Position numbers and translations under genes: made by a program
The notes under the pieces: generated by a model
The model's database searches: none
Seen by the model: the letters and a program-made list of their open reading frames with translations, nothing else
What the model was told of the DNA's origin: nothing
From: Aspidiotus rigidus
Taxonomy: Eukaryota; Arthropoda; Insecta; Hemiptera; Diaspididae
Length of the DNA stretch: 64,000 nucleotides
NCBI GenBank assembly: GCA_035079385.1
Contig: JAVHKY010000023.1
Coordinates: forward strand, 2,232,001-2,296,000
Direction of reading: 5' to 3'
Part shown: positions 11,816-22,334 of the stretch, piece after piece
How positions within the stretch are numbered: position 1 is the first letter of the stretch
How the letters are laid out: each line of letters starts with the position of its first letter

Positions 11816-12205
11816 TTTAGCAATTGCCACCAGTTTGCCATGTGGCAACATATAAGCACAAGGTTACCATATGCCATGTGTGTTCATTACAAGGTATGTG
11901 CAATTGCCATTCATTTGCCAAGTGGCAATTGCCACCAGTTTGCCGTGTGGCAACATAGAAGCATAATGTTAGCCTATGCCATGTGTGTATGTAGCAACAT
12001 ATGTGCAATTGGCACCAGTTTGCCATGTGGCAACATAGCATAATGTTAGCTTATGCCATGTGTGTATGTAGCAACATATGTGCAATTGCCATTCATCTGG
12101 CAAGTGGCAATTGTCACCAGTTTGCCATGTGGCAACATAGAAGCACAAGGTTAGCGTATACCATATGGGCATGTAGCAACATGTGTGCAATTGCCATCAT
12201 TGAAC
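11816..12205. repeat. tandem repeat with TTGCCA palindromes
   Basis: Four units begin with GCAATTGCCACCAGTTTGCC (near 11819, 11924, 12004, 12104). Each contains perfect or near-perfect palindromes TTGCCA-TG-TGGCAA or TTGCCA-AG-TGGCAA. Unit lengths vary from about 80 to 107 bp. Overlapping ORFs on both strands (11817-12228) come from the repeat. Confidence 0.8.
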
Positions 12206-12870
12206 TGCAAAGCATCATGGAAGCGTAAGAATAGTGCATAATACGTTTGAATTTCCCACAATTTTGCTAGATTGGTAATTAGTAGCATAATATTGTTGGG
12301 GAGCAATAATCATAATTAGTCCAGTTACATACTAGATATCGATGGTTCATGTACCTTTTACGTGAGTACCAAAAACATGATTTTACAGGAGAGCGTTTCA
12401 AAGTTTTTCAAAGTTTCACATAAGTTTCACGCAATCCAATAATTTACATTCTTTAGGACCCATTTCTGCTCTTGACTCATTTTTGAAAAAATGTCGTTTA
12501 CGTAAAGTGTGCAGGAAGCCATCGATATACATTATTAGGAACTTGATAGAAAATGCTACAATAGAATTTGCTATACATAATACATCTCTTTGCTTGTATC
12601 AGTAATAATTTGGTAGGACCTGCCTCAAATATAAAAAGTTTCCAAAAACAAATAAAGTAAGCCACATCGATGTTCCGACAACTGATAACGTTATTTACAT
12701 AGGCTATCGGCGGTCTATGTACTATATGGTCTTAGGGCGTCACTCAATGCGACTACAGACTCTTCAATACATGATTCAGAATTCTTAAAGTAGTACAAAA
12801 CAATGTTCAAAGTTACATTATATTTTGGCGAAGTCACTTTTACGATTTTTTGCTGCCTACATGAGTGATT
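12206..12870. other. no recognisable feature
   Basis: AT-rich sequence without supportable frames or repeats. Confidence 0.4.
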
Positions 12871-12877
12871 CATCTCA

Positions 12878-13145
12878 ATGTGCCTCCGCCCGTTCGATTT
12901 CAGACCGACCTATTACAACTCCACTACCGTCAAAGGGGTGTCCGTTGAGTTAAAGGACCGTATACCGGCGGATGAAAAGAGGGGTGTTTATAAATTGGAA
13001 TGCAGGGATTGTAGAGGTTTTTATATTGGTGAAACCGGCCGCCAGATGAAGGTGAGGTTAGACGAACACCACTGAAGGCCTGGAAAAAGGGACGTTTGGG
13101 TGAATCAGCATTTGCCGATCCCTTGATCAACAGCGGTCATAGCCA
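12878..13145 (+). pseudogene. Penelope-like GIY-YIG fragment
   Basis: The translation reads LRPFDFRPTYYNSTTVKG, then RGVYKLECRDCRGFYIGET and KVRLDEH, followed by a stop and a frame change. It closely resembles the PLE1/PLE2 endonuclease but is a distinct, older copy. RT and 3' tail are absent; the right edge joins unrelated sequence near 13145. Confidence 0.8.
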
Positions 13146-13467
13146 CACTCATTGAGAAGTGCAGTTCCCACTTGAATGTATCGAAGGATGTCCATTTACC
13201 TTCCAGTTTCATATATTGCTTTGTTAATCGGACAGTGAGTGGCTTACTGAGATTTGAAGATCCGATGGAGTACAACGACCTCTCCTCGTCATCATCCACT
13301 CGAAAGACTGGTTTGTTCGAGAGAGCCCAATGGTACAACTTTGTCCACATGCTCAGGAGCATGGAAGGAGTTTCCGCAAATTGTACAACAATCATGCACG
13401 TGGGATCATGACGGTTGGACCAGTTCCTTACCAACTCGCATGCTTTCATGACAAATTGATTTACCAT
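13105..13467 (-). CDS. unrecognised ORF, 120 codons
   Basis: The minus-strand frame has a soluble-protein composition, including an acidic VDDDEERSLYSIGSS stretch and several tryptophans, unlike the random AT-rich frames around it. A GGTAAATG donor-like site lies in it near 13200. The opposite strand is also open (13172-13411), which weakens the case. It may be a captured exon or part of an unknown transposon between the PLE fragment and repeat R. No family is recognised. Confidence 0.25.
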   Translation of the reverse strand: MVNQFVMKACELVRNWSNRHDPTCMIVVQFAETPSMLLSMWTKLYHWALSNKPVFRVDDDEERSLYSIGSSNLSKPLTVRLTKQYMKLEGKWTSFDTFKWELHFSMSVAMTAVDQGIGKC

Positions 13468-13584
13468 CCTTGCATCCTCACAATAATTTTTTTTTTTTTA
13501 ATATTTTTATTTGAACTGTCTATAGGATACCCACAAATACGTGTTTTAAACCAAAAACACTCGGAATCCATCGAAACAAACAAA

Positions 13585-13860
13585 TCAACAAAGTAAGTAG
13601 TGCCCACATCCTCCAATAAGTTGTGCATGCAAGACCAAAAACATGAGAGGTCCTATAAAACAAACAAATACACAAAGTAAGTAGTGCACACATCCTCTAA
13701 TAAGTTGTGCACGCAAGACCAAAAACATGGGAGATCCTATAAAACAAACAAATACACAAAGTAAGTAGTGCACACATCTTCATTCAAGTTGTGCACTCAA
13801 GATACAAAACACTGGAAATCCTATGAAATGGACAAATACACCATGTAAGTAGAGCACACA
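13585..13860. repeat. 84-bp minisatellite, about 3.3 copies
   Basis: Units begin ACAAAGTAAGTAGTGCACAC at about 13588, 13672 and 13756. The period is a multiple of three, so the minus-strand frame 13585-13773 shows a 28-residue repeat; this is not taken as a gene. Confidence 0.8.
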
Positions 13861-14138
13861 TTCCCATCGAGTGTACACATGACAACATGCAGAACAATGT
13901 GCAATCCACATTTAATTCATTCAACTATAATACCTATATCAAGTATGTAAACCTGATACAGGGAGAAGAAATAGGAAAGAAGACAATGGAATGGTTTGGT
14001 TACTGACAAGTCAGCATAAGCTTCCATGCCACAACAAGTCAGTATTCTAAGTACAGGGTTTCTTCTTTTTTTTTTTTTTTTTTTTCATCATCACCATTCA
14101 TGAAGACATTACAATAATATTAATACATATTGATGCAA

Positions 14139-14663
14139 TTAACAAACATAAGTGTTTTCAAATAATTTACAACGGGCTAAGCACAACCACTTCTTGAATA
14201 AATCTGAGTTCAAGACTACACTGCGAGAAGAGTCGAAATTAACATCCGCCTGCCACTTGACACGTGCAGCGTGAAAAGCTTCATGAAGATCAGAAGGAAG
14301 CTCGAAAGGGGCCTGAAGATTAGACTCTATCAAGAGCCTTGATTGCAAAAAAGGGCTTGCGAACAGGAAGGGTGGAATTGGCAAATCACGGGAAGGATAA
14401 GAAGTGCGAATATTGTCGAAACGGCGAACGCTTGAATACAAGTCAATAATAAAACGCTCGCGGCTATTGCACTGATCCATATTATAACTACCGCGCACCC
14501 CCTTGGTATCATACTTCTGCCGAATCATCTTACGAAAAACCTCAGTGTTTGACCAAACAGTGAAGATCTCACGACAATGCTCGACATTGAATGCATTAAC
14601 AAATTGACTCGACTGACTTCTCCCAGATGGAACATCTGGGAAAACACCTCCATCAACAGTCAT
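14139..14663 (-). CDS. unrecognised protein encoded in repeat R
   Basis: This 174-codon minus-strand frame has normal protein composition with charged segments (KMIRQKYDTKGVRGSYN, NSRERFIIDLYSSVRRF). The coding look extends upstream in another frame (about 14780-14660: FAAFIVRNISQDGLDSKD, ending MSEV-stop). A GAG-GTATGA donor-like site sits at the frame break, so either an intron starts there or the frame is shifted; the same break is present in copy 2. In copy 2 (19830-20345) the frame has extra indels. A polyadenylation-like AT-rich stretch and A-tract (minus) follow the stop. Function unknown; it may be the protein of an uncharacterised mobile element or a duplicated host gene. Confidence 0.4.
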   Translation of the reverse strand: MTVDGGVFPDVPSGRSQSSQFVNAFNVEHCREIFTVWSNTEVFRKMIRQKYDTKGVRGSYNMDQCNSRERFIIDLYSSVRRFDNIRTSYPSRDLPIPPFLFASPFLQSRLLIESNLQAPFELPSDLHEAFHAARVKWQADVNFDSSRSVVLNSDLFKKWLCLARCKLFENTYVC

Positions 14664-14909
14664 ACCTCACTCATAGGGAGTTTGAGGTTCACTATGGGGA
14701 GGCAGTCTTTACTGTCAAGCCCATCCTGGCTGATGTTCCTCACAATAAATGCAGCAAAATTTTCTTCTTTTGAAATACGGGTCTATGCCAGTCCTGGCGT
14801 GCATTTATGTCGTTCGTCGTGGTTTCAACGTCGTGTCAGTTTTTTTCCATGGCGGGACGGGAACTGACGGTCAATATAATTTTATGAAGCGTACACTTCT
14901 ATATTTCCC

Positions 14910-15640
14910 TTTATTAAATGATCAGCAAAAGCTGACTCCCCTAAGTGTCCCTTCTTCCAAGACTTCAGGTGCTCAGCTACTCTAACTTTCATTTGGCGGC
15001 TGGTCTCCCCTATATAAAAGCCTCCACAATCCCCACATTCCAACTTGTAAACACCACTCCCCTCATCAACAAGTATGGGGTACGTCAATCTCACAAACAA
15101 CCTCTTGACTGTGGTAGGGTTGTGAAACACGGGTCTGAAGCCAAACGGGCGGAGGGCCCGACCCAATTGGAGGGAGAACTTCCCCAAGAAACGGAGACTG
15201 ATCCAACGCAAACGGCGATCACGGATCGTGTCTCGGGGGAAGGAAGAGGTGGAATCAAGAAGGCTCCTCGTAACTTTTCTCCGAACCATCACGTCAATAT
15301 CGACATTGATCCCATTCACTCTGGCCAGGTGTTTTATTGTGAGTAACTCTTTCTTGAAGGCAGACTGACTGAAACGAATACGAGTCAGTCTGTGAACTAG
15401 GCTGTGAAAAGCAGCCATCTTATGAGCAACAGGACCGAACGAACCACCGTAGACTAAAACATCGGTCGTAGTATCTTTCCTGTAAATTCCAAACTTACGG
15501 ATACCGTCTATTATAGAGATCGATAAATCCAAAGAGTTAATGGAAAATACACCTATTTCCAACGTAAATTTGATGGAAGGGTACCAGGAATTGAGATACC
15601 TCAGAAACTCATCAAGGAGATCTGGGGACCAGTCCAGGTA
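14910..15640 (-). pseudogene. PLE2 connector and GIY-YIG region
   Basis: The frame starting at 15643 reads LDEFLRYLNSWYPSIKF, the IYRKDTTTD segment, the connector, then GVYKLECGDCGGFYIGET and KKGHLGESAFADHLI. It ends in eight foreign residues supplied by repeat R. This segment is the best preserved of the PLE endonuclease regions in the window and helps locate the PLE1 lesions. Confidence 0.85.
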
Positions 15641-15657
15641 CATAGAACGTCATCAAC

Positions 15658-16850
15658 TTACCTGTGCCAATAGTGAATATGATTAAGTAACACCTGGTTC
15701 GAGGAAAAAAGGTCAAGTTCAAACTTAGACATGAAGATTTCGGAGATGAGAGAGCCTAAAGGTGATCCAATAGGGATCCCTACTTCATCAGGAAACTCGA
15801 AAAATTTTCCTTCAAATTTACAGTAGTTGGGGGACCAGCAAATATTCAGAAGATCGAAAAATTCCTGAAGCTCATTGTGGGGAATATTGGCTTTGACGAG
15901 TAGCTCACCCATACGCTGGATAGTAGCAGCCTTAAGAATATTCGGGTGCATACCAACAACATCAAACGAGCAGATGGTTGTTCCCGGGGGAAGACTTACA
16001 CCTTTCAGAATGTCAGTTAAAGAGGCCGAATTCAAGACCGAATGAGGAGATTCAAAATCAATGCGATTTTTGAACCAACGGTCCAGGAATTTGGCAAGGA
16101 GGTAGGTGGGGGAGGAGACGAAAGAAACAATGGGTCGCATCGGGGTATTGTTCTTATGCACTTTGGGCAGCCCGTAAAGGAGGAGTGGTGTGGAGTTAGG
16201 AACAAGGAGGGCTTTTTTCAAAGCCGGAGTTTTGATAGTAGCCTCACTCCTGTTAACTTCTTTAACGAGCTTAGGAAAACTGAAATCATCACTCTCTTTA
16301 GCACCACACTGCTGGTGGACTTCATGGACCTTAGAAGAATAGGCCGACTTCTCCATCACCACAACAGCATTGCCCTTGTTAGCTTTAGTGACGATTAAAT
16401 CTCCCTCTTTTATCTTCCACTTCAAACCTCGAATCACTCGTCCCAATTTATTACTCATGCGAGGGAGGGTGTTATTATGGACTAATTCAGCACAAACTTT
16501 CTGGGTATTAAAACCAGGACCAATTTTAACCGCAAGTTCCGGAACAACATTTGCCAAGGTTTCATCCTTCTTGAGGGGAGGTAAACTGAATTTCAAACCT
16601 TTCTCAAGGAGGGTAGTTTCGTCACTATGAAACACTACCTGACTATTATTTATGAGGGGGGATGGAATTTATGAACGACAACACCGTCACTCACCTCTTC
16701 GTCAACCACCTCATCCTTAACCTTCATTAGGGAGGATAACGTCTTATTCTTCTTCTCCTTCAAGTTCACCTCAAACTTCCGACACTTTAAATTGACGTCC
16801 CGCATAACGTGATCAAACTCAAGGGGGAGGTGCGTACCGGAGAGTCTCAA
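15658..16850 (-). pseudogene. PLE2 reverse transcriptase region
   Basis: The frame 15658-16635 carries LPKVHK, MRPIVS, FDVVG and IPIGSPLGS, and ends ...HYWHR followed by TAA where PLE1 has the Y of YVDD. The stop therefore removes the first residue of the catalytic box. A one-base loss in a C run (15624-15628; four C where PLE1 has five) then shifts the frame. The N-terminal piece (CRKFEVNLKEKKNK) lies in another frame upstream, about 16680-16850. Confidence 0.85.
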
Positions 16851-17115
16851 CATATAGAGATAATGCATCATCTCAACACCGACGGTATCACTGTACTCAA
16901 CTCGTACATCTGATCGAACTGGTTTATGATTCACATCATGATTTCTCGTTTGGACAATCTTAATACCTTGCTCTTCTTTTCTGTTGGTCAGTTGCTTTCA
17001 TTTCAGGCTTGAAGATGGGTTATTAACCGAAAGCGCTCGTCGTGTATATTTTTTCTGCGGTTTTCATTGTTTACTCTCCCTTCGGAGTGTTCGTCCTTTC
17101 GCGTTTATTATTGGT
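16851..17115 (+). mobile_element. inverted PLE 3' end (pLTR-like) at the head of PLE2
   Basis: Plus-strand sequence matches 9310-9584 of PLE1: the last coding codons (IEIMHHLNTDGITVLNSY), the 3' non-coding end and the GAAGA...GAAA hammerhead-like core at 17008-17043. It is opposite in orientation to the PLE2 body. Confidence 0.85.
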
Positions 17116-18760
17116 AGCCGTACCCTGGAGGAACGGATTCGTTTAATCTGAACTTCCATTATCTATTCGGAGAGGCCTTAATGGGACAAAGAACTTTCCT
17201 CTAACTAAGAAACCTGTTCTGTGAGGAGGCCTGTACGAAATTTTCCCCCTTTTGTAACTTATAGGCAAAACATTTCGAAGTTTGAATTATGTATCTGAGG
17301 AGAGGAATATGAGTAATATGCTTGAAAATTCCTTTAGAACAGGCCCTCTGTCGCCTCATTCGACTCACTAATTTTTTGTTTTTCAAATTCACCTTCTGGT
17401 TAGGTTTCTGAGGATGTTCCTTCAACAAAAGTAATAGTGAGTTTTCACTTCAAGAGAAGGCACTATAAGAAACTTCGAGTCACAAACGGTATGTGGAGGA
17501 AGAGGACTATGAAAAATTAACGTATACATGATCCTGATCTAATGAGAGACTTGGATAATTTCAAGTGACGAGTTATTTAGAGGTGAGAGACTTGATAGAA
17601 AATCTCTACTCAATCATTCGGCGTCAATGAGAGTCTGTTTCTACAGCGATAATTGATAAACTGATGGCCGGTCGGAGTAGTCAATGCTCTTAGTTTAAAT
17701 TCCTCGTATTTCCCAGTTGATGAAGTCGGAGAAACTCGGTCTGGAGGATATTTGTTTTTTTCTTTCTTAGTAACTGGATTAATAATTATGAATATGTACA
17801 CGTCTGCATCAGACTGTACATTACCCATCGTATAGCAAGATGAGAGCATTTAGGTGTGAAACTCTGTTCATTCTTATTAATAATAATTATTGCCTCGTAT
17901 TATTAGCTGTACGGTATCATTAGTTTTTATTGTAGGTTTCCAGAAAAATAATACACGCAAATAATAAATCTCAGAGCGGTAGTCAAATTATGCATGTATC
18001 ATAATGAAAAAAACGATTTTTTCCCACATACTGAGCGAGCTCTTTGATAACCAGAGCGAAAGTCGAATGGTGTTGGCGACATTGTATTTGTATTCGGTGG
18101 CAATTAACTACGATATCCCGCGGAGATAAAGATTATTAATTGGGAAATAGAAAGAGAAAAAAAAAAAAAAGTTATCGACAAGAGCGAAAAAAGTTTCCGG
18201 AGAATATTTTTGCGAGCATGTGAAACTAAACGAAATTTAGGCGGCGAAATTATGCTCAGGTAGAGCGTAATCGTGAGTTACGTAAAAAATAGTTTTTTAT
18301 GTTCATCGTGCTGTTAAACCGCTTTTATGGTGACATTTTTTCACTTGAGTTGTCAAGTACAGGTTTGCGCACTTTGGCGGTCTGAAAGAAATTTGCGAGT
18401 GTTCTCGGTTTTGGCTGCTTGGACGACAGATATGATGAGACCAGAAATAAGTGGACACTATACACTGTTAGTATAAACCTCAAAGAAGATTTACATCCTA
18501 ATATTTACTTCTTCATATTCATGAAACTGATTTCCAATGCTTGACTCAAAATTATTTCAATTGGCACGGAGGTCTACCTTGTTTTGAAGGAAAAATGATT
18601 AAGACTTCCGCGCCTCTGATATCAAAAATAGTACATGTTTGTGGTCCTATTACCTGAAACGACTCTCTTAGCGTGCACTTGGCATGCTTATTCGTTTAAA
18701 ATTGAAAATAGTTCCATCTGGAGCTGAGATCTTCGTAGAGAGAAAGAAGCTAAAAACTCT
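17116..18760. other. no supported gene
   Basis: AT-rich, with an A-tract at 18158-18171. Open frames (17201-17428, 17610-17849) show no domain. Confidence 0.4.
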
Positions 18761-18854
18761 TTTGGTATGATAAATATACCACGTCTCAGCCCACAGGATA
18801 CATACACCATGATACAAGGGACTCAAGAAAACTTGAGAATCTTGAAGATTTCAA

Positions 18855-18950
18855 TTTGGATTCTCAATACCAAAATCAATTCAATCCATAGAACCGGTTC
18901 CCTGCGTTCCTCGTTCAACTCCGTCAAGGGGGCCGTCGTTTTTCTCCTGT
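18855..18950. repeat. fragment of the 45-kb repeat module
   Basis: The stretch with TTCCCTGCGTTCCTCGTT followed by GGCCGTCGTTTTT matches sequence at 45495-45545 and 46070-46110. Only this ~90-bp piece is present. Confidence 0.55.
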
Positions 18951-19399
18951 CCGAGCGCGTTCAGAGCTGCGATAGTGTTGCGTTTACGCGAGTAATTCAC
19001 ATGAACCATTCATAAAATTTCTCCAATTTTTGCTTGTGTCTGTAGGAAATAGGTGGTTATTATTGTTGTGAAAGGCAAGGCCAAACAAATTCCAATATCC
19101 GTAATTGGTTGCTGGTTACTATTTCGGTGACAAGATTTAGACTTAGACGAGGATGTCTAGCGCACTCTGTTACAGATAATTTGAAGTTGGTATCATAGTG
19201 ACGCAAATCAAAATAATTATAAAACTTCGAAATACATATAGCGTACCACAAATAAAATGAAACATATACCAACACTTTTTTCAAAAGAAAATTGGCATAC
19301 ATTTAATCGCACGCCTCAAAAAATGAAATTACCCACCTATCGATAACACGCCAAGGAAAAAACATTGACACGCCTAAGAAATGTATTACACGGATAAAA

Positions 19400-20582
19400 A
19401 CGAAGTAAGTAGTGCACACATCCTCATATAAGTTGTGCATTCAAGATCCAAAACACTGGAAATCCTATGAAAAGGACAAATACACAAAGTAAGTAGTGCA
19501 CACATCTTGATACAAGTTGTGCACACAAAATCAAAACACTCAAAATCCATTGAAGAGGACAAAAACACCACCATGTAAGTAGCGCCACTTAAGAACATGC
19601 AGAACAGTATGCGATCCACATTTAATTCATTCAACTATAATATATCAAGTAAGTAAACCTGATACAGGAAAGAAGATAGTGGAATGCTTTGGTTATTGAC
19701 AAGTCAGCACAAGCCTCAAGGCAGCATTCCAAGTGGAGTTTTTTTTTTTTTTTTACCATCATCATAATATTTCATAAAGGCATTACAATATTGATACATA
19801 TTAATGCAATTAACAAATATAAGTTTTCAAATAATTTACAACGGCTAAGCCCAACCGCTTCTTGATTAAATCTGAGTTCAAGACTACATGGTACCTGCCT
19901 TCATAATAACAAACGCCGAGAAGAGTCGAAATTAACATCCGCCTACCACTTGACATGTGCAGCGTGAAAAGTTTCCTGAAGATCGAAAGGAAGCTCCAAA
20001 TGGGACTGAAGATTAGACTCCATCAAGAACCTTGATTGCCAAAAAGGGCCTGCGAAAAGGAAGAGTGGAATTGGCAAATCACGGGAAGGATCAGAAGTGC
20101 GAATATTGTCAAAACGGCGAACTCTTGAATACTAGTCAATAATGAAACGTCCGCGGCTATTGCACTGATCCATATAACTACCGCGCATCCCCTTGGCATC
20201 ATTGAATCATATTATTTTGACGACGAACCTCAGTATTTGACCAACCAGTAAAGATCTCACAACAATGCTCGAAATCCAATGCATTAACCAACTGACTCGA
20301 CTGACTCCTCCGGGGTGGAACAACTGGGAAAACACCTCCATAAACAGTCATACCTCACTCATAAGGAGTTTGAGGTTTATCATGGGGAGGCAGTCTCTAC
20401 TGTCAAGCCCGTCCTGACTGGAGTTCCTCACAATAAATGCAGCAAAATCATCTTCTTTTGAAATGCGGGTCGTGTGCCAGTGGCGTTCGTCATGGTTTCA
20501 ACGTCGTGTCTGTTTTTTTCTATGGCGGGAGGGGAACTGGTGATCAATATAATTTTATGAGGCGTGCACTTCTATATTTCCC
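19400..20582. repeat. repeat R, copy 2
   Basis: This is the direct repeat of 13570-14909, with about two 84-bp minisatellite units (19402-19580), a T-tract at 19739-19754, the region homologous to the 174-codon minus-strand ORF (with additional indels) and the same right edge CTTCTATATTTCCC at 20582. Confidence 0.7.
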
Positions 20583-20654
20583 AAGAAAATTACCATCTTT
20601 TGTTTCAAACGCCAATTTTTCAAGTTCCCTCTCAAACACATTTTGATTTGAATA

Positions 20655-21245
20655 CTATGTCTCCCATGCTTCTAAAAATTTTCCAAATCCTTTCTGAATG
20701 GTTCTTCAATAACACGAGGGAGCTTCTCATCGAGGTATTTTTGATCAACTATGTCGTCGTAGTATGTGAACATATCTCTTATCTTGTCTGCAACTATTGT
20801 GTTGCTTATATTCAGGGCTTCTTTATTGAGAACGTGAACATTCTTGTGTCCCGATCGTATGAGTCCTTTTTGATATGGCCTGTAGTCCTTTTCATATAGT
20901 TGAATTGGTCGCTGTCTCCACATCTCAATGTACCCTTGTTATAACGACGTAGCAACTTCCCGAGCAAACCTGAGTCCTGACTCGAAATCCAATTTGGCCA
21001 CTGTCTGCTGGAGCTCAGAATGATTCGCCTTGAGCTCTTCCACTTCACTCCAAACCTCTCTTGTCCATTCGTCAATCGTTTGGTTTCCCGTAGGACGTGA
21101 GGGTATTTTATTTTCCTAAAAACCAGAAACAGAAACTTAGTGAGAAAGAAGTATCCTTGAAAAAAAGATGACAACAAAAAATTGATGATTTTCATTGATA
21201 ACATCCAAAATTAAATCAATATTCACAACAATAACTTATTATAAT
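20655..21245 (-). pseudogene. coiled-coil secreted family, locus A (terminal exon only)
   Basis: The minus strand carries a near-identical copy of the last intron segment and terminal exon of locus B. The exon runs 21115 to 20672 after a TTTTTAG acceptor. It would encode 147 residues but has one in-frame stop, TAA at 20941-20939, where locus B has GAA (Glu). It has one copy of the NHSELQQ heptad where locus B has two. Because intron sequence is retained, this is a DNA-level duplicate, not a retrocopy. Homology ends within about 20 bases of the stop on one side and near 21245 on the other. No upstream exons are present, so it is a gene fragment. Confidence 0.75.
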
Positions 21246-21619
21246 AGTGTTGTGAGTTTGGAGATTATCAGCTAGATCAAGTCGGACATCTGAGGAAGGG
21301 GTTAGCTATGGAGAAGTGGATGATATGATAGGGGGTAGATGGTGCAGTTTGAGGTGTTTGAATAGTTCTCTGGAATCCATATAAGAGAGACGGATGTAGA
21401 AGTGGATGATAGTGATTGCAGGAGTAAATTAGTGCACTGATTTGGGGAATTACATATAGTTGAACAGGAGTTCTAAGTATTAAAAAAAGTCGGTAAAAGA
21501 TGGAGAGGACTTCTCAAAGAGCGACAAGGATCAGAGAATATGTAGGGTAACAGTTGAGTATGAGTAGTTGGACAGGTGAAGAGAGATCGGAACTTTAAGA
21601 AATTACAGGCTTCGGTTAG

Positions 21620-21880
21620 GAACGTATAAGGGTTCCGTCCAAAGGACGGGAATTTCTGCTTGTAGGCCTATTTTTAGGCATAAATAAATTTTTTTTGTTC
21701 GCGGATCTCCGAAAACTACTGGATGGATTTTTAACAGGGAACCTGTTGCATGGGGGGCTTGTTGAGAAATTTATCCTGCGCCGTCCAACAAAAAACTTGG
21801 AAAATATTTCGATTCTCTAGCCATTTATGATAGAAGAGGGACTTAGAAAAATGTCGACTCTCGAGCCGTATGTGATAGGA
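21620..21880. repeat. hairpin plus minisatellite module
   Basis: The palindrome AACAGG-GAA-CCTGTT (21732-21746) is followed by GGGGGGCTTGTTGAGAAATT, a GCCGTCC-like stretch and about two units of the 45-bp minisatellite (GATAGAAGAGGGACTTAGAAA). The same order recurs at 44998 and 45588. Confidence 0.65.
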
Positions 21881-22334
21881 ATTTTTTGTTTCCGTTGTGA
21901 GAAGAAAAGTCGTGTACTCGCGTGAGTATTTTTATTGCTACATTGTGTATACGTAAATACACGTGTGTATGAAGCAGGCATTTTTACCTCTCCGGCATAT
22001 TTCAATTTTACGTCAATATATTCGTATCTCACCTCCAAATGCGTTGAACTTCTATCATTAAATCTAATCGACCAGGCCTAGTTCATATCAGTTCATATCG
22101 ATTGAATATTTGAGCTACAAACTACGTAACATGGTTAGAACTTCATGAAACATATAGCGCACATAAGCCTAGTACATTTTTCAGTAGATTTATGCATTGA
22201 ACGTATTTCTGTTCTGATTACAATATTTTTCACAATTTTTTCATCGATTATTAGCACGTACCTAGTCCGTTTACTTTTTCATCGTACCATCTGGTCTTTT
22301 TTTTACTGTCGTGTATTGGATATCATAGGAAAAA

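Larger units (their letters stand above)
13570..14909. repeat. repeat R, copy 1
   Basis: A ~1.3-kb segment recurs in the same orientation at 19400-20582. Both copies contain an 84-bp minisatellite, a T-tract (14058-14084 here), the region of the minus-strand 174-codon ORF and the same right edge ACTTCTATATTTCCC. After that edge the copies diverge completely: PLE2 follows here, a coiled-coil gene fragment follows copy 2. The fixed right edge suggests a defined element end. No transposase or RT is recognised. Confidence 0.7.
14910..16850 (-). mobile_element. Penelope-like element copy PLE2 (inactive)
   Basis: Minus-strand PLE nearly identical to PLE1 over RT and GIY-YIG. Its 3' end is cut at the ADHLI codons (14910), where it meets the edge of repeat R. 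Its 5' end stops at 16850 and is joined to an inverted PLE 3' end (16851-17115). The orientation switch at the 5' junction is a layout seen in Penelope elements, whose terminal pLTR can be inverted. Confidence 0.88.

Noticed and set aside
11817..12228. Overlapping cysteine- and histidine-rich ORFs on both strands
   Set aside because: They are translations of the TTGCCA tandem repeat, open on both strands.
13585..13773. 62-codon hydrophobic ORF
   Set aside because: Its 28-residue periodicity is the 84-bp minisatellite.
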